A DNA stretch of 64,000 nt, taken from the NCBI GenBank assembly GCA_027490145.1, contig JAIXYQ010000010.1, positions 62,001-126,000 of the forward strand, written 5' to 3'. Each line of letters starts with the position of its first letter. The stretch's first letter is position 1. Of the stretch, positions 35,069 through 43,465 are shown piece by piece. The translations under genes were made by a program, and so were the position numbers. The notes under the pieces are model-generated. The model saw only the letters and a program-made list of their open reading frames with translations, did not search any database and was not told the DNA's origin. Origin of the DNA: Planctomycetaceae bacterium. GTDB taxonomy: Bacteria > Planctomycetota > Phycisphaerae > Phycisphaerales > SM1A02.

Positions 35069-36139
35069 TCACGTCGCGGCCTTGCCCGCCGCGAGCTTCG
35101 CCTTGAGGTCGGCCCAGAAGACATCGACGTTGTCCTTCGTGATCGTCCGCGCGGGGATGTTCATCACGCCGTCCTTCGGGAGTGCATCGAGCTTGCCCTG
35201 CGTGAGCGCATGGAGCAGCTTGATGCTCTCGTAGCCGTAGCCGTAGGGATCCTGCACGACCGTGCCGAGCACGATGCCCTCGCGGATGCCCACGAGCACG
35301 TCGGCGCCTTCGTCGAAGGCCGCGATCTTGATCTGGCCGGCTCGCCCCGCCTGGCGGAAGACCTCGACGGCGAGCACCGAGTTGTATTCAAAGAGACCCG
35401 TGACGAGCGCGAGCTTGGGATGGCGCGTCATCACGTCCTCGATGTTGGCCTTGGCCTTGGCGCGGTCGAACGAATCGGTCCAGGTGCCGACGATCGTGTA
35501 GGGGCCCTCGGTGAAGGGCTTGGTGTGGTCATCGCGGCGCTCTGCATCGATGCTCCGGCCGAGCAGCCCATCGACGAAACCCTGCCAGCGGCGCTTGGCG
35601 TTGTCCTGTTCCAGGCGGCCGATGAAGATCGCGACCTCGCCGCCACCGGGCAGGCCCTTGCGCGCAAGTTCACCGCACTGGCGCCCCGCGAGGTAGTTGT
35701 CCATGCCGATGTAGCAGAGCCGCGGCGAACCCGGCGCATCGCTGTCGTTGGTGATGAGTAGCGACTGCTCGGCGATCTGGTTGAGCACCTCCATCTGGTT
35801 CTTCGGGTCGATCGGACTCACCGAGACGCCGTCGATGCCGCGGATCACCAGGTCTTCGAGCATGCGCTTCTGGTCGCTGAGTCCGGCGCCCGGGAACACG
35901 ACCGTGACCTCGCAGCCGAGGTCCTTGCCCGCCGCGAGCGAGCCGGCCTTCGCGATCGTCCAGAAGTCGGCCACGCCGTTGCTCACGAACGACAGGTGCG
36001 GGGACTTCATCGGGGCCTTGGCGTAGCCGGCGATGCGCGCCTTCTGGGCGGCGACCAGGTCGGCGGCGGGGGCGATGGCCATGGCCGTGCACAGCGAGAG
36101 GGCGGTGGCGAGGACGGCGACGGTGCGATGGATCGTCAT
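35069..36139 (-). CDS. Sugar ABC transporter substrate-binding protein
   Basis: A 356-aa periplasmic binding protein of the Peripla_BP_4 class with a signal peptide (about 1-25, ending APAA). The fold is clear from HLSFVSNGVADFWTIAKAGSLAAGKDLG, EDLVIRGIDGVSVSPIDP, RLCYIGMDNYLAGRQCGELA, FDEGADVLVGIREGIVLGTVVQDPYGYGYESI and the C-terminal TKDNVDVFW. It lies upstream of the ATPase, permease and catabolic genes and is the recognition component of the importer. The start ATG at 36139 has TAGGCT 7 nt upstream on the minus strand; the next gene reads away on the other strand with only 37 bp between start codons. Confidence 0.93.
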   Translation of the reverse strand: MTIHRTVAVLATALSLCTAMAIAPAADLVAAQKARIAGYAKAPMKSPHLSFVSNGVADFWTIAKAGSLAAGKDLGCEVTVVFPGAGLSDQKRMLEDLVIRGIDGVSVSPIDPKNQMEVLNQIAEQSLLITNDSDAPGSPRLCYIGMDNYLAGRQCGELARKGLPGGGEVAIFIGRLEQDNAKRRWQGFVDGLLGRSIDAERRDDHTKPFTEGPYTIVGTWTDSFDRAKAKANIEDVMTRHPKLALVTGLFEYNSVLAVEVFRQAGRAGQIKIAAFDEGADVLVGIREGIVLGTVVQDPYGYGYESIKLLHALTQGKLDALPKDGVMNIPARTITKDNVDVFWADLKAKLAAGKAAT

Positions 36140-36176
36140 GCGGCGCAGCCTAGCGCAGCAGGGGTAGGCTGCCGGG
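36140..36176. promoter_or_regulatory. Compact divergent promoter pair
   Basis: Only 37 bp separate the divergent ATGs at 36139 (-) and 36177 (+). TAGGCT on the minus strand (36152-36147) and TAGGCT on the plus strand (36165-36170) are 7 and 6 nt from their start codons, with 12 bp between the two hexamers. Each polymerase footprint would cover the other promoter. Confidence 0.55.
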
Positions 36177-37508
36177 ATGTCGATCCCGCCGACCGGCCGT
36201 CGTGACTTCGTTCGGACTGCAAGCCTGTTCGCCGCCGTCGGGTCTGGGTTGTCCGCGCGCGCTGCGGCACAGCAGGCACCTGCGCAGTCGGCATCGCCGG
36301 CACCGATGCCGCCGACGGCTCGCCCGATGGGTCGCATCAACGTGGGGATCGTGGGGTACGGCAAGCGCGGGAGCGAACTGCTCGACGCCTTCATGGACCA
36401 CCCCGGCGTCGAGGTCGTGAGCGTGGCCGAGGTCGTGGATGCCCGGCGCGACGAGTGCATCCGACGCGTGAACGCCAAGCGCGGTCGAACGGTCTGCACG
36501 GCGGCGCGGTCGTGGCGCGAGCTCGTGTCGGACCCATCGATCGATGCGGTCGTCGTGGCCACGCCCGACCATTGGCACGCGGAGCCGTCGATCGCGGCAT
36601 GCCTGGCCGGCAAGCACGTGTACTGCGAGAAGCCGCTCTCGCTCACGCTGGCCGAAGGGCGCGCGATCGCGGCGGCTGCGCGTGCGACGGGCGTAACCTT
36701 CCAGGTCGGTTCGCAGCAGCGCTCCGAGTTCAACCACATGTTCGCGACCGCGGCCGAGTCCGTGCGCAACGGTCGCCTGGGCACGGTGAAGCGCGTGCTT
36801 GCCGGCGTGGGTCCGATGGCCAAGCCATGCGACCTGCCGGAGGAGCCGCTGCCGCCGGGCATCGATTGGGAGGCCTGGCTCGGGCAAGCCCCGTGGCGCG
36901 GCTTCCACCACGAACTCTGCCCGATCGGTATGCACGGCCACTATCCGGCCTGGCGCAACTACGCCGAATACGCCAATGGCGGACTTGCCGACTTCGGTGC
37001 ACATCACTTCGACATCGCGCAGTGGGCGCTCGGCATGGACCTGTCGGGGCCGGTGAAGGTCACGCCGCCTGCCGACGGTGCGCGCACGGGACTGGTCTTT
37101 ACCTATGCCAGCGGCATCGAGCTCGTTCACGGTGGGCCGACCGACTGCACCTTCATCGGCACCGAGGGCACGATCGAGGTCTCGCGCGGGCACCTGAAGG
37201 CGTACAAGGGTGAGGACCGGCGGGCCGATCCCGCGATGGAGCTGTTGCGGCCGCCGGGCCCGGGCGAGGTGCGGCTGCCGCGCAACAGGTCGCACGTGCA
37301 CGACTTCCTGACCGCGATCGTCGATGGCCACGAGCCGATCTGCACCGCCGAGACCGGGCACCGCACCGCCACGCTCTGCCACCTGGCCGTGATCGGCTAC
37401 ACGATCGGTCAGCCTCTTGGCTGGGATCCGGACCGCGAGGAGTTCACCGGGCCCTTCGCCGACCGCGCGAATGCGCTGCGCGGCCGAGCCGTGCGGCCGC
37501 ACGCGTGA
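36177..37508 (+). CDS. Tat-exported Gfo/Idh/MocA family oxidoreductase
   Basis: A 443-aa oxidoreductase with a twin-arginine signal (GRRDFVRTAS at residues 8-17, then a hydrophobic stretch to ARAAAQ). The Rossmann domain opens with INVGIVGYGKRGSELLD. The ATPDHWHAEPSIAACLAGKHVYCEKPLS block contains the catalytic EKP lysine, and GGLADFGAHHFDIAQWALGM is the C-terminal-domain signature of the planctomycete-expanded exported group. These proteins fold with bound NAD(P) before export and probably act on sugars in the periplasm. It lies opposite the sugar-binding protein and may serve the same sugar pathway; that link is inferred from position. Confidence 0.9.
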   Translation: MSIPPTGRRDFVRTASLFAAVGSGLSARAAAQQAPAQSASPAPMPPTARPMGRINVGIVGYGKRGSELLDAFMDHPGVEVVSVAEVVDARRDECIRRVNAKRGRTVCTAARSWRELVSDPSIDAVVVATPDHWHAEPSIAACLAGKHVYCEKPLSLTLAEGRAIAAAARATGVTFQVGSQQRSEFNHMFATAAESVRNGRLGTVKRVLAGVGPMAKPCDLPEEPLPPGIDWEAWLGQAPWRGFHHELCPIGMHGHYPAWRNYAEYANGGLADFGAHHFDIAQWALGMDLSGPVKVTPPADGARTGLVFTYASGIELVHGGPTDCTFIGTEGTIEVSRGHLKAYKGEDRRADPAMELLRPPGPGEVRLPRNRSHVHDFLTAIVDGHEPICTAETGHRTATLCHLAVIGYTIGQPLGWDPDREEFTGPFADRANALRGRAVRPHA

Positions 37509-37560
37509 TCCCGGCTGTCCGACGCGGCGCCGTCGCGGCAATCGTGGCGTGAGGATGCCC

Positions 37561-38967
37561 ATGACCATGTCCACCCGCATGCTTGGTTCGTTCGTCTGCC
37601 CCGTGCTCGTCCTGGCCGGCCTCGGATGGACCGGCGCGCCGCCGTCGCAGCAGGTGGAGCCGAAGCCGGCGGTCGAGAAGGGCCCGTCGCCACGCTTCCT
37701 GAACCCCGACCCGGCGCCCACGCCAGCGCCGGCGCAGGCCGACATCGAGCGCGCGATGGCGTACAGCGAGGCGCACGCCGGCCGTGCGGTGCTCGTGATG
37801 AAGGATGGCATCGTGATCGCCGAGCGCTACGCGAACGGTTGGTCCGCCGAGCGGCCGCACCCGTTGGCGAGCGGTACCAAGAGTTTCGCCGGCGTCACGG
37901 CGGCGGCCGCCGTCACCGATGGTCTGGTCTCGCTCGATGAACTCGTGTGCGACACGATCACCGAATGGAAGACCGATCCCCGTGCCAGCCGCATCACCGT
38001 GCGCGAGCTGCTGAACCTGACCAGTGGCCTGGAGCCCCACAGCGACCTGCTCGGTCGGCAGGGCTACGGCATCAAGGACCTCGGTGGAGCGAACGACCTT
38101 GCCGGTCGTCTGCGTGGTGGCGCCAACGAGCGGGCTCCGGAGGATTGGTACGACGCGGTCGTGAAGGTCCCGGTCACGGCGCAGCCCGGGCGGACCTTCC
38201 GCTACGGCCCGACCCACTTCTACGCGTGGGGCGAGTTCCTCACGCGCAAGCTCGAGGCGAGCGGTCGCCCCGAGCGGGACTACTGGTTCTACATGCAGGC
38301 GCGCGTGCTCGCACCGGCGGGGCTCACCTTCCCGAAGGAGCGTTTCGCGCTCGACCAGAAGGGGCAGCCGAATCTTCCGGGTGGTGCGCACCTGACCGCG
38401 CGCGAGTGGGCCCAGTGGGGCGAGTTCGTGCGGCGTGGATGCGCGGTCAAGTCGGTGCAACCCGCTGCAGGTGCACCGGCGACCTCAGGCCCCGAAGCAC
38501 CTAGCTCCACTCCGGGGAGCACCGCGACCATCGTGGGGCAGCCGACCACAGCACGCTGGACGCCGGTCATCGACCGTGATGCCCTTGAGCAGTGCTTCGT
38601 GGGGAGCACGGTGAATCCCCAGTACGGGCTCACCTGGTGGCTGCTGACCGGCGCCGATGGTGCGGTTGCCGACACTGGTTCCAGTGACGGCACGCGAATG
38701 AGGCGTCGGCTCGGCCGCAAGGACGAGCCCGCCGCTCCCTCGATCTCGGCAGCGCAGACCCAGGCGATCCGCGATCCCAACGGCACGGTCGTCAAGGCGG
38801 TGATGGCCGCGGGCGCCGGCAAGCAGCGGCTGTACCTGCTGCCTGAGCAGGGCCTCGTCGTCGTGCGGTTGGCCGAGATGGGCACCAAGGGCACCAGCTT
38901 CAACGACACGCGCTTCCTGAAGGAACTGCTGGGCATGGCGGGGGACGCTCCGTCTGGTGCGCGGTGA
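37561..38967 (+). CDS. Exported serine hydrolase of the beta-lactamase/AmpC class
   Basis: A protein of about 468 aa with a signal peptide (about 1-25) and a Pro-rich linker before a class C beta-lactamase-like domain. The nucleophile motif SxxK is SGTK in PLASGTKSFAG, and TVRELLNLTSGLEP is the usual following helix. A tyrosine motif is present as RYGPTHFYAWGEFL, in place of YxN. An insertion rich in Ala, Pro and Ser/Thr lies at about 300-330. Likely roles are esterase or peptidase; antibiotic hydrolysis cannot be claimed. ATG at 37561 was preferred over 37555 because GAGG ends 6 nt upstream. It is 52 bp after the Tat oxidoreductase and probably in its operon. Confidence 0.8.
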   Translation: MTMSTRMLGSFVCPVLVLAGLGWTGAPPSQQVEPKPAVEKGPSPRFLNPDPAPTPAPAQADIERAMAYSEAHAGRAVLVMKDGIVIAERYANGWSAERPHPLASGTKSFAGVTAAAAVTDGLVSLDELVCDTITEWKTDPRASRITVRELLNLTSGLEPHSDLLGRQGYGIKDLGGANDLAGRLRGGANERAPEDWYDAVVKVPVTAQPGRTFRYGPTHFYAWGEFLTRKLEASGRPERDYWFYMQARVLAPAGLTFPKERFALDQKGQPNLPGGAHLTAREWAQWGEFVRRGCAVKSVQPAAGAPATSGPEAPSSTPGSTATIVGQPTTARWTPVIDRDALEQCFVGSTVNPQYGLTWWLLTGADGAVADTGSSDGTRMRRRLGRKDEPAAPSISAAQTQAIRDPNGTVVKAVMAAGAGKQRLYLLPEQGLVVVRLAEMGTKGTSFNDTRFLKELLGMAGDAPSGAR

Positions 38968-39050
38968 CCGTCACGCCCAATCGCGTGCCTTGACGAGCGC
39001 TCGCGAGGGCAGGCCGTCGGATGCCCGTCGCGGTACCGTGCGCGGCCCCG

Positions 39051-40955
39051 ATGCTGCTGACCGCCACCGAACTCTCGAAATCCCACGGCATGCGCACGCT
39101 CTTCAAGGGCGTGTCGATGTCGATCGCCGAGGGTGACCGCCTGGCGCTCATCGGCCCCAACGGTGCGGGCAAGAGCACGCTGCTGCGCATGCTCGCACAG
39201 CGTGAGGAGCCCGACGCCGGTTCCGTGCGAACGCCGCGCGGGATCGTGAGCGTGTACGTGCCGCAGCGGGACGACTTCCCCGATGGACAGACTGCGCGCG
39301 AGGCGGTCGCGGCGGCCGCGCTCGCGTGTGCGCGCTGCCACGGCGACGAGCACGAGGCTTTGGTGCTTGCGAGCGTCGTCCTGGGCAAGATCGGCTTCGA
39401 GGAGGAGCGCATGGACGTGCCGCTCTCCACGCTCTCCGGCGGTTGGCGCAAGCGCTGCTCGATCGCGGCGGGGCTGGCGCGCGCGGGCGGCACGCCCGAC
39501 CTGCTGCTGCTCGATGAACCGACGAACCATCTCGATGTCGAGGGGCTCGAGTGGCTCGAGCGGTTCCTGGTCAAGGGCGCGCAGGACATCAGGGCGGGGA
39601 CGAGCATTTTCGTGACCCACGACCGCGTCTTCCTCGAGCGCGTGGCCACTCGCGTGGGTGAGCTGTCGCGCGCGTACCCCGGCGGCGTCTTCATCGCCGA
39701 CGGCGGCGTCGACGAGTTCGCACGTCGCAAGGCGGAGTTCCTCGAGGCACAGTCGCGGGCGCAGGCATCGCTCGCCAACGAGGTCCGCATCGACAACGCC
39801 TGGCTCGGCCGCGGCGCGCAGGCCCGGCGGACGAAGGCCAAGGGGCGCATCGACGACAGCGCCGATCGGCGCGAACAGCTCGCCGAACTCGCGCGTCGCA
39901 ATGCGGCCGCGGCATCGGGCGGAGCGCGCGTGGACTTCACGGGCAGCGGCCGGCGCACGCGTCGCCTGCTGTGGGCCGAGGGCATCACGGTGGCACTCGG
40001 CGGCCGCACGCTCTTCCGCGGGCTCGACCTCGAGCTCGCGCCGGGTGATTGCGTGGCGGTCATGGGTCCCAACGGTTCCGGCAAGACCACGCTCCTGCGC
40101 ACGCTCGTGGGCGAACGCGCGCCCGATGCGGGCAGCGTCGGTCGTGCCGATCCCGCGCCACGCGTGGTCACGCTCTCCCAGCAGCGGGCCGAGCTCGACG
40201 GCACCATGACGCTGAAGGACGCCATCTGCCCGGTCGGCGACAAGGTCCGGTTCCGTGGCGGCGAGATGCACATCACGGCCTGGTCGCGCCGATTCCTCTT
40301 CGATGACGATCAGCTCCTGCAGCAGGTCTCGCGCCTGTCGGGCGGCGAGCTCGCGCGCGCCCACATCGCACGCATGATGCTGGAGCCCGCCGACGTGCTC
40401 GTGCTCGATGAGCCGACGAACGACCTCGACCTGCCCACGCTGGGCGTGCTCGAGCAGTCGATCGAGGAGTTCGAGGGACCGGTGCTGCTGGTCACGCACG
40501 ACCGCGCCATGCTCGAACGCCTGGCCACGCAGGTGATCGTGCTCGGTGGGCCGGATGGTGCATCGGCGCAGGTGGCGGACCTCGACCAGGCGCTGCGGGC
40601 GCTCAAGGGCTTCGAGGCCGCCGCGGATGCCGGCCATGCGCCGGTCAAGCCCGCTCCCGCCGCGCGTGACGGTGCGACGGGTTCCGCGCAGGGCAGTGCC
40701 GAGTCCGGCGTGCGCAGCGGTGCACCGCAGCGCAAGAAGCTCTCCTACAACGATCAGCGCGAGTACGACGGCATCGAGGCCGCGATCGCCAAGGCCGAAG
40801 CCGCGGCTGCCAAGGCCGACGAGCGCATGAACGACCCCGCGCTGCAGGGGAACCACGTTGCCTTCAGGGCCGCGTGCGATGCATCCGCCGCGGCGCACAC
40901 CGAGGTCGCGCGGCTCTACGCGCGCTGGGAAGAACTCGAGGCGAAGCTGTCGTGA
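39051..40955 (+). CDS. ABC-F family ATPase (Uup-like)
   Basis: A 634-aa soluble protein with two ABC domains and no membrane segment. Domain 1 has GPNGAGKST, LSGGWRKRCSIA and LLLLDEPTNHLDV; domain 2 has GPNGSGKTT, LSGGELARAHIA and VLVLDEPTNDLDL. An Arg/Lys-rich linker joins them, and the last 80 residues form a charged coiled coil as in Uup. ABC-F proteins bind the ribosome or DNA rather than transport. The ATG at 39051 was chosen over 39021 because TACCGT at 39034-39039 would start transcription between them; the longer start adds ten residues and remains possible. Confidence 0.9.
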   Translation: MLLTATELSKSHGMRTLFKGVSMSIAEGDRLALIGPNGAGKSTLLRMLAQREEPDAGSVRTPRGIVSVYVPQRDDFPDGQTAREAVAAAALACARCHGDEHEALVLASVVLGKIGFEEERMDVPLSTLSGGWRKRCSIAAGLARAGGTPDLLLLDEPTNHLDVEGLEWLERFLVKGAQDIRAGTSIFVTHDRVFLERVATRVGELSRAYPGGVFIADGGVDEFARRKAEFLEAQSRAQASLANEVRIDNAWLGRGAQARRTKAKGRIDDSADRREQLAELARRNAAAASGGARVDFTGSGRRTRRLLWAEGITVALGGRTLFRGLDLELAPGDCVAVMGPNGSGKTTLLRTLVGERAPDAGSVGRADPAPRVVTLSQQRAELDGTMTLKDAICPVGDKVRFRGGEMHITAWSRRFLFDDDQLLQQVSRLSGGELARAHIARMMLEPADVLVLDEPTNDLDLPTLGVLEQSIEEFEGPVLLVTHDRAMLERLATQVIVLGGPDGASAQVADLDQALRALKGFEAAADAGHAPVKPAPAARDGATGSAQGSAESGVRSGAPQRKKLSYNDQREYDGIEAAIAKAEAAAAKADERMNDPALQGNHVAFRAACDASAAAHTEVARLYARWEELEAKLS

Positions 40956-41015
40956 GCGCCTGATCCATGGCAGGGCACATGGCCGGTCGCCCGGCATGCG
41001 CGGGAGCCACGCGAG

Positions 41016-41792
41016 TCAGCGCGTTCCGGCCGCCGGGGGGAGTGCCTGCGCCTGGTCCGGGGTGGTTGCGTTCAGCGTCTCCGGCGTCGACGGCGGTGCG
41101 GTCTTCACGCGCAGCAGGGAGCCACGACGGTTCTCGATCAGATCCACCAGCATCTGGTCCCAGCACGTGCGCAGTGCCTGGTGGAGCGGATATGCACCGG
41201 CTGCGGCGACCTCCATGGCGATGGCGCAGTTCGCCGTGGAGGTCCATTCGATCGCGCCGTGCTCGGCATCCCATACCTGGATCGACGCATAGACCGCGAC
41301 CGAGACCGTCACAGCCACGGTGATGTTGAACGGCGAGACCTGCTGCGTGTCATTGGTGACGACGTAGCCGACCATCGGCAGGATCAGGTGCCGGACGCCG
41401 AGGGCCTTGCCGATCCTGGCAAGTCGCTCCCGGTCCAACATGCCGCAGGTCGCGTAGTCGCGTGCAAGCGCCTGCCAATCGCCGGCGAGTCCCTGCTGGT
41501 TGAGCCGGGCCGTGGATTCGGCGGAGGGGAGCACCGTTCCGGCGGGCGCGACACTGCGAAGGGACATCAGGAACGTCAGGTCGGCCAACGGTGCCAGGCC
41601 TCCATTGGTGGTGGGGGCCAGCGGCGGCAGCGTGGCGCATGAGGGCGGGCTGGCGCGCAGGATCAGCGCCGGGTCGACGTGATTCCGGTACGCGACCGAT
41701 TGCGTGTGGGCCGAGACCTGGAAGCCCTCCGAGGCGCAGGCGGCCAGCAGCATCGGGACGAGGCAGGCGATCAGCAGGCGGGTGGCCGTCAT
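41016..41792 (-). CDS. Putative lipoprotein of unknown function
   Basis: A 258-aa protein with a good lipoprotein signal (MTATRLLIACLVPMLLAACAS; lipobox LAAC with the Cys at about residue 19). The body contains DLTFLMSLRSVAP and LNQQGLAGDWQALARDYATCGMLDRERLARIGKALGVRHLILPMVGYV, then a strand-rich segment with VWDAEHGAIEWTSTANCAIA. This recalls lipoproteins that repeat a 'stress/efflux accessory' pattern, but I cannot name a family. The start ATG at 41792 has TATGTT 6 nt upstream. It is divergent from the D-aminoacylase gene with 43 bp between start codons. Confidence 0.7.
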   Translation of the reverse strand: MTATRLLIACLVPMLLAACASEGFQVSAHTQSVAYRNHVDPALILRASPPSCATLPPLAPTTNGGLAPLADLTFLMSLRSVAPAGTVLPSAESTARLNQQGLAGDWQALARDYATCGMLDRERLARIGKALGVRHLILPMVGYVVTNDTQQVSPFNITVAVTVSVAVYASIQVWDAEHGAIEWTSTANCAIAMEVAAAGAYPLHQALRTCWDQMLVDLIENRRGSLLRVKTAPPSTPETLNATTPDQAQALPPAAGTR

Positions 41793-41835
41793 GGCTGGAA
41801 CATACGTGACGCGGTGCTGATCTACCATTCACGCG
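41793..41835. promoter_or_regulatory. Divergent leaderless promoter pair
   Basis: TATGTT on the minus strand (41804-41799) is 6 nt from the lipoprotein ATG at 41792. TACCAT on the plus strand (41823-41828) is 7 nt from the ATG at 41836. The two hexamers are 18 bp apart. Confidence 0.5.
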
Positions 41836-43440
41836 ATGATCAAGCGGACCGCCATCCCACACGTCGTGATGTCCATGATGCTCCTGCTCGCGCTCGGCGC
41901 GGGCGCCGAACGGCAGACCGGTCGCCTTCCGACCGGGCCGGTGTTCGACGTGGTGCTGCGCGGTGGGCGCGTCATCGACCCGGAGTCCGAGGTCGATGCC
42001 GTCCGTGACGTGGGCATTGTCGGCGATCGCATCGCGGCGGTTTCCGAGCAGCCCTTGGAAGGCCGGAAGGTCATCGATGTGCGCGGCATGATCGTCGCTC
42101 CGGGCTTCATCGACCTGCATTCGCATGCCTTCGACCTGCCGGGCCAGCGCATGCAGGCGTGTGACGGCGTGACCACGGCGCTTGAACTCGAGTCCGGGGT
42201 GCAGCCCATCGGCGCCGCCTATGAGATGATCGCCCAGCGTGGGGCGGTGGTGAATTACGGCTTCAGCTCGTCGTGGACCTTCTCGCGCATCGCCGCGATG
42301 ATTCCCCAGATGCCGCCTCCGGCTCCCACGGCGGAGTGGTACCTCGGTGCCTTCCGGTACCCGCGATGGACCACCGACGTGACGACTGACGCCGAACTCA
42401 CGAAGGTCCTTGCCATGCTGGAGGATGGTCTCCGGCAGGGAGGCCTGGGCATCGGCGTGAATGCCGGCTACGTGCCCGGCGTCGGGGGCAAGGAACTCAC
42501 GGCCGTGTCGGAACTGGCGGCACGCCACGGCGTGCCCACGTTCACGCATCTCCGGGACTGGTCGATCGTGGATCCGAACAGCTCGGTGGAGGGCCTGAAC
42601 ATGCTGATCGGCCTCTCGGCCACCACCGGGGTGCACTCACACGTCTGCCACCTGAATTCGACCTCGCTGCGCGATGGGGACGTGACGATCCGCATGATCG
42701 AGGCCGCGCGCCAGCGGGGGCTCAACGTCACCACCGAGGCATATCCGTACGGCATGGCCAGCTTCCCGATCACCGCCACCATCCTGATGCGCAACGCCAA
42801 GGAGTTCCGGGAGCGCATCGGCATCGACTTCGACAAGGTTCGGCTGATCGCCAAGGGGCGTCAGATCGTGGACGAAGCCGACATCCGACGGGAGCAGAAG
42901 GACAGTCCCGGCCAGTTGGTCATCATGTCGTTCCTCGACGAATCGGACGCCGAAGACAGGCGCATCCTCGACGCCACCCTCACGCCTCCGTGGTCGGCGA
43001 TCGCGTCGGATGCCGTGCCGTGGAACCTGCCCGACGGCTCGTTCGTCGCCGGTGAAGCCTGGCCCCTCCCGGCCAACGCGGCGTCGAACCCCAGGAGTGC
43101 CGGCACCTTCTGCCGCTTCCTGCGGATCTACGTCCGCGAGCGATCCCTGCTCTCCTGGATCGATGCCATCCGCAAGATGACGATCGTTCCCGCGAAGATC
43201 CTCGGGGACAGCGTGCCGCAGATGAAGCTCAAGGGACGCCTGCAGGTCGGGATGGATGCGGACATCGTGGTGATCGATCCCGCCACCGTGAGCGATCGGG
43301 CCACACCCGATCACTCGGCCCAGACCTCGGAGGGGATCCGCTACCTGTTCGTACACGGCACGATGCTGATCGAGCAGGGAACACTGGATCCATCCGCCAA
43401 GCCTGGGCGGCCGATCCGCCGCAGCGTCGACGCCAAGTGA
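41836..43440 (+). CDS. N-acyl-D-amino-acid deacylase-like amidohydrolase
   Basis: A 534-aa exported metal-dependent hydrolase of the D-aminoacylase group. After a signal peptide (about 1-24) comes the small beta domain (FDVVLRGGRVIDPESEVDAV). The metal site HxH follows in GFIDLHSHAFD (about 91-101), with further ligands in THLRD and HSHVCHLN and the catalytic aspartate in AIASDAVPW. The C-terminal MKLKGRLQVGMDADIVVIDP closes the beta domain. The usual bridging cysteine segment is replaced by ALELESG, so metal coordination may differ. Probable substrates are N-acyl-D-amino acids or peptidoglycan-derived D-residues. Confidence 0.87.
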   Translation: MIKRTAIPHVVMSMMLLLALGAGAERQTGRLPTGPVFDVVLRGGRVIDPESEVDAVRDVGIVGDRIAAVSEQPLEGRKVIDVRGMIVAPGFIDLHSHAFDLPGQRMQACDGVTTALELESGVQPIGAAYEMIAQRGAVVNYGFSSSWTFSRIAAMIPQMPPPAPTAEWYLGAFRYPRWTTDVTTDAELTKVLAMLEDGLRQGGLGIGVNAGYVPGVGGKELTAVSELAARHGVPTFTHLRDWSIVDPNSSVEGLNMLIGLSATTGVHSHVCHLNSTSLRDGDVTIRMIEAARQRGLNVTTEAYPYGMASFPITATILMRNAKEFRERIGIDFDKVRLIAKGRQIVDEADIRREQKDSPGQLVIMSFLDESDAEDRRILDATLTPPWSAIASDAVPWNLPDGSFVAGEAWPLPANAASNPRSAGTFCRFLRIYVRERSLLSWIDAIRKMTIVPAKILGDSVPQMKLKGRLQVGMDADIVVIDPATVSDRATPDHSAQTSEGIRYLFVHGTMLIEQGTLDPSAKPGRPIRRSVDAK

Positions 43441-43465
43441 GCCGAGGCCCTGCAGGGGCGTTGCT

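Noticed and set aside
37561..38967. Beta-lactamase as an antibiotic-resistance gene
   Set aside because: Only the SxxK motif is standard; the tyrosine motif is altered and the context is sugar metabolism. Exported serine hydrolases of this class are usually not resistance enzymes.
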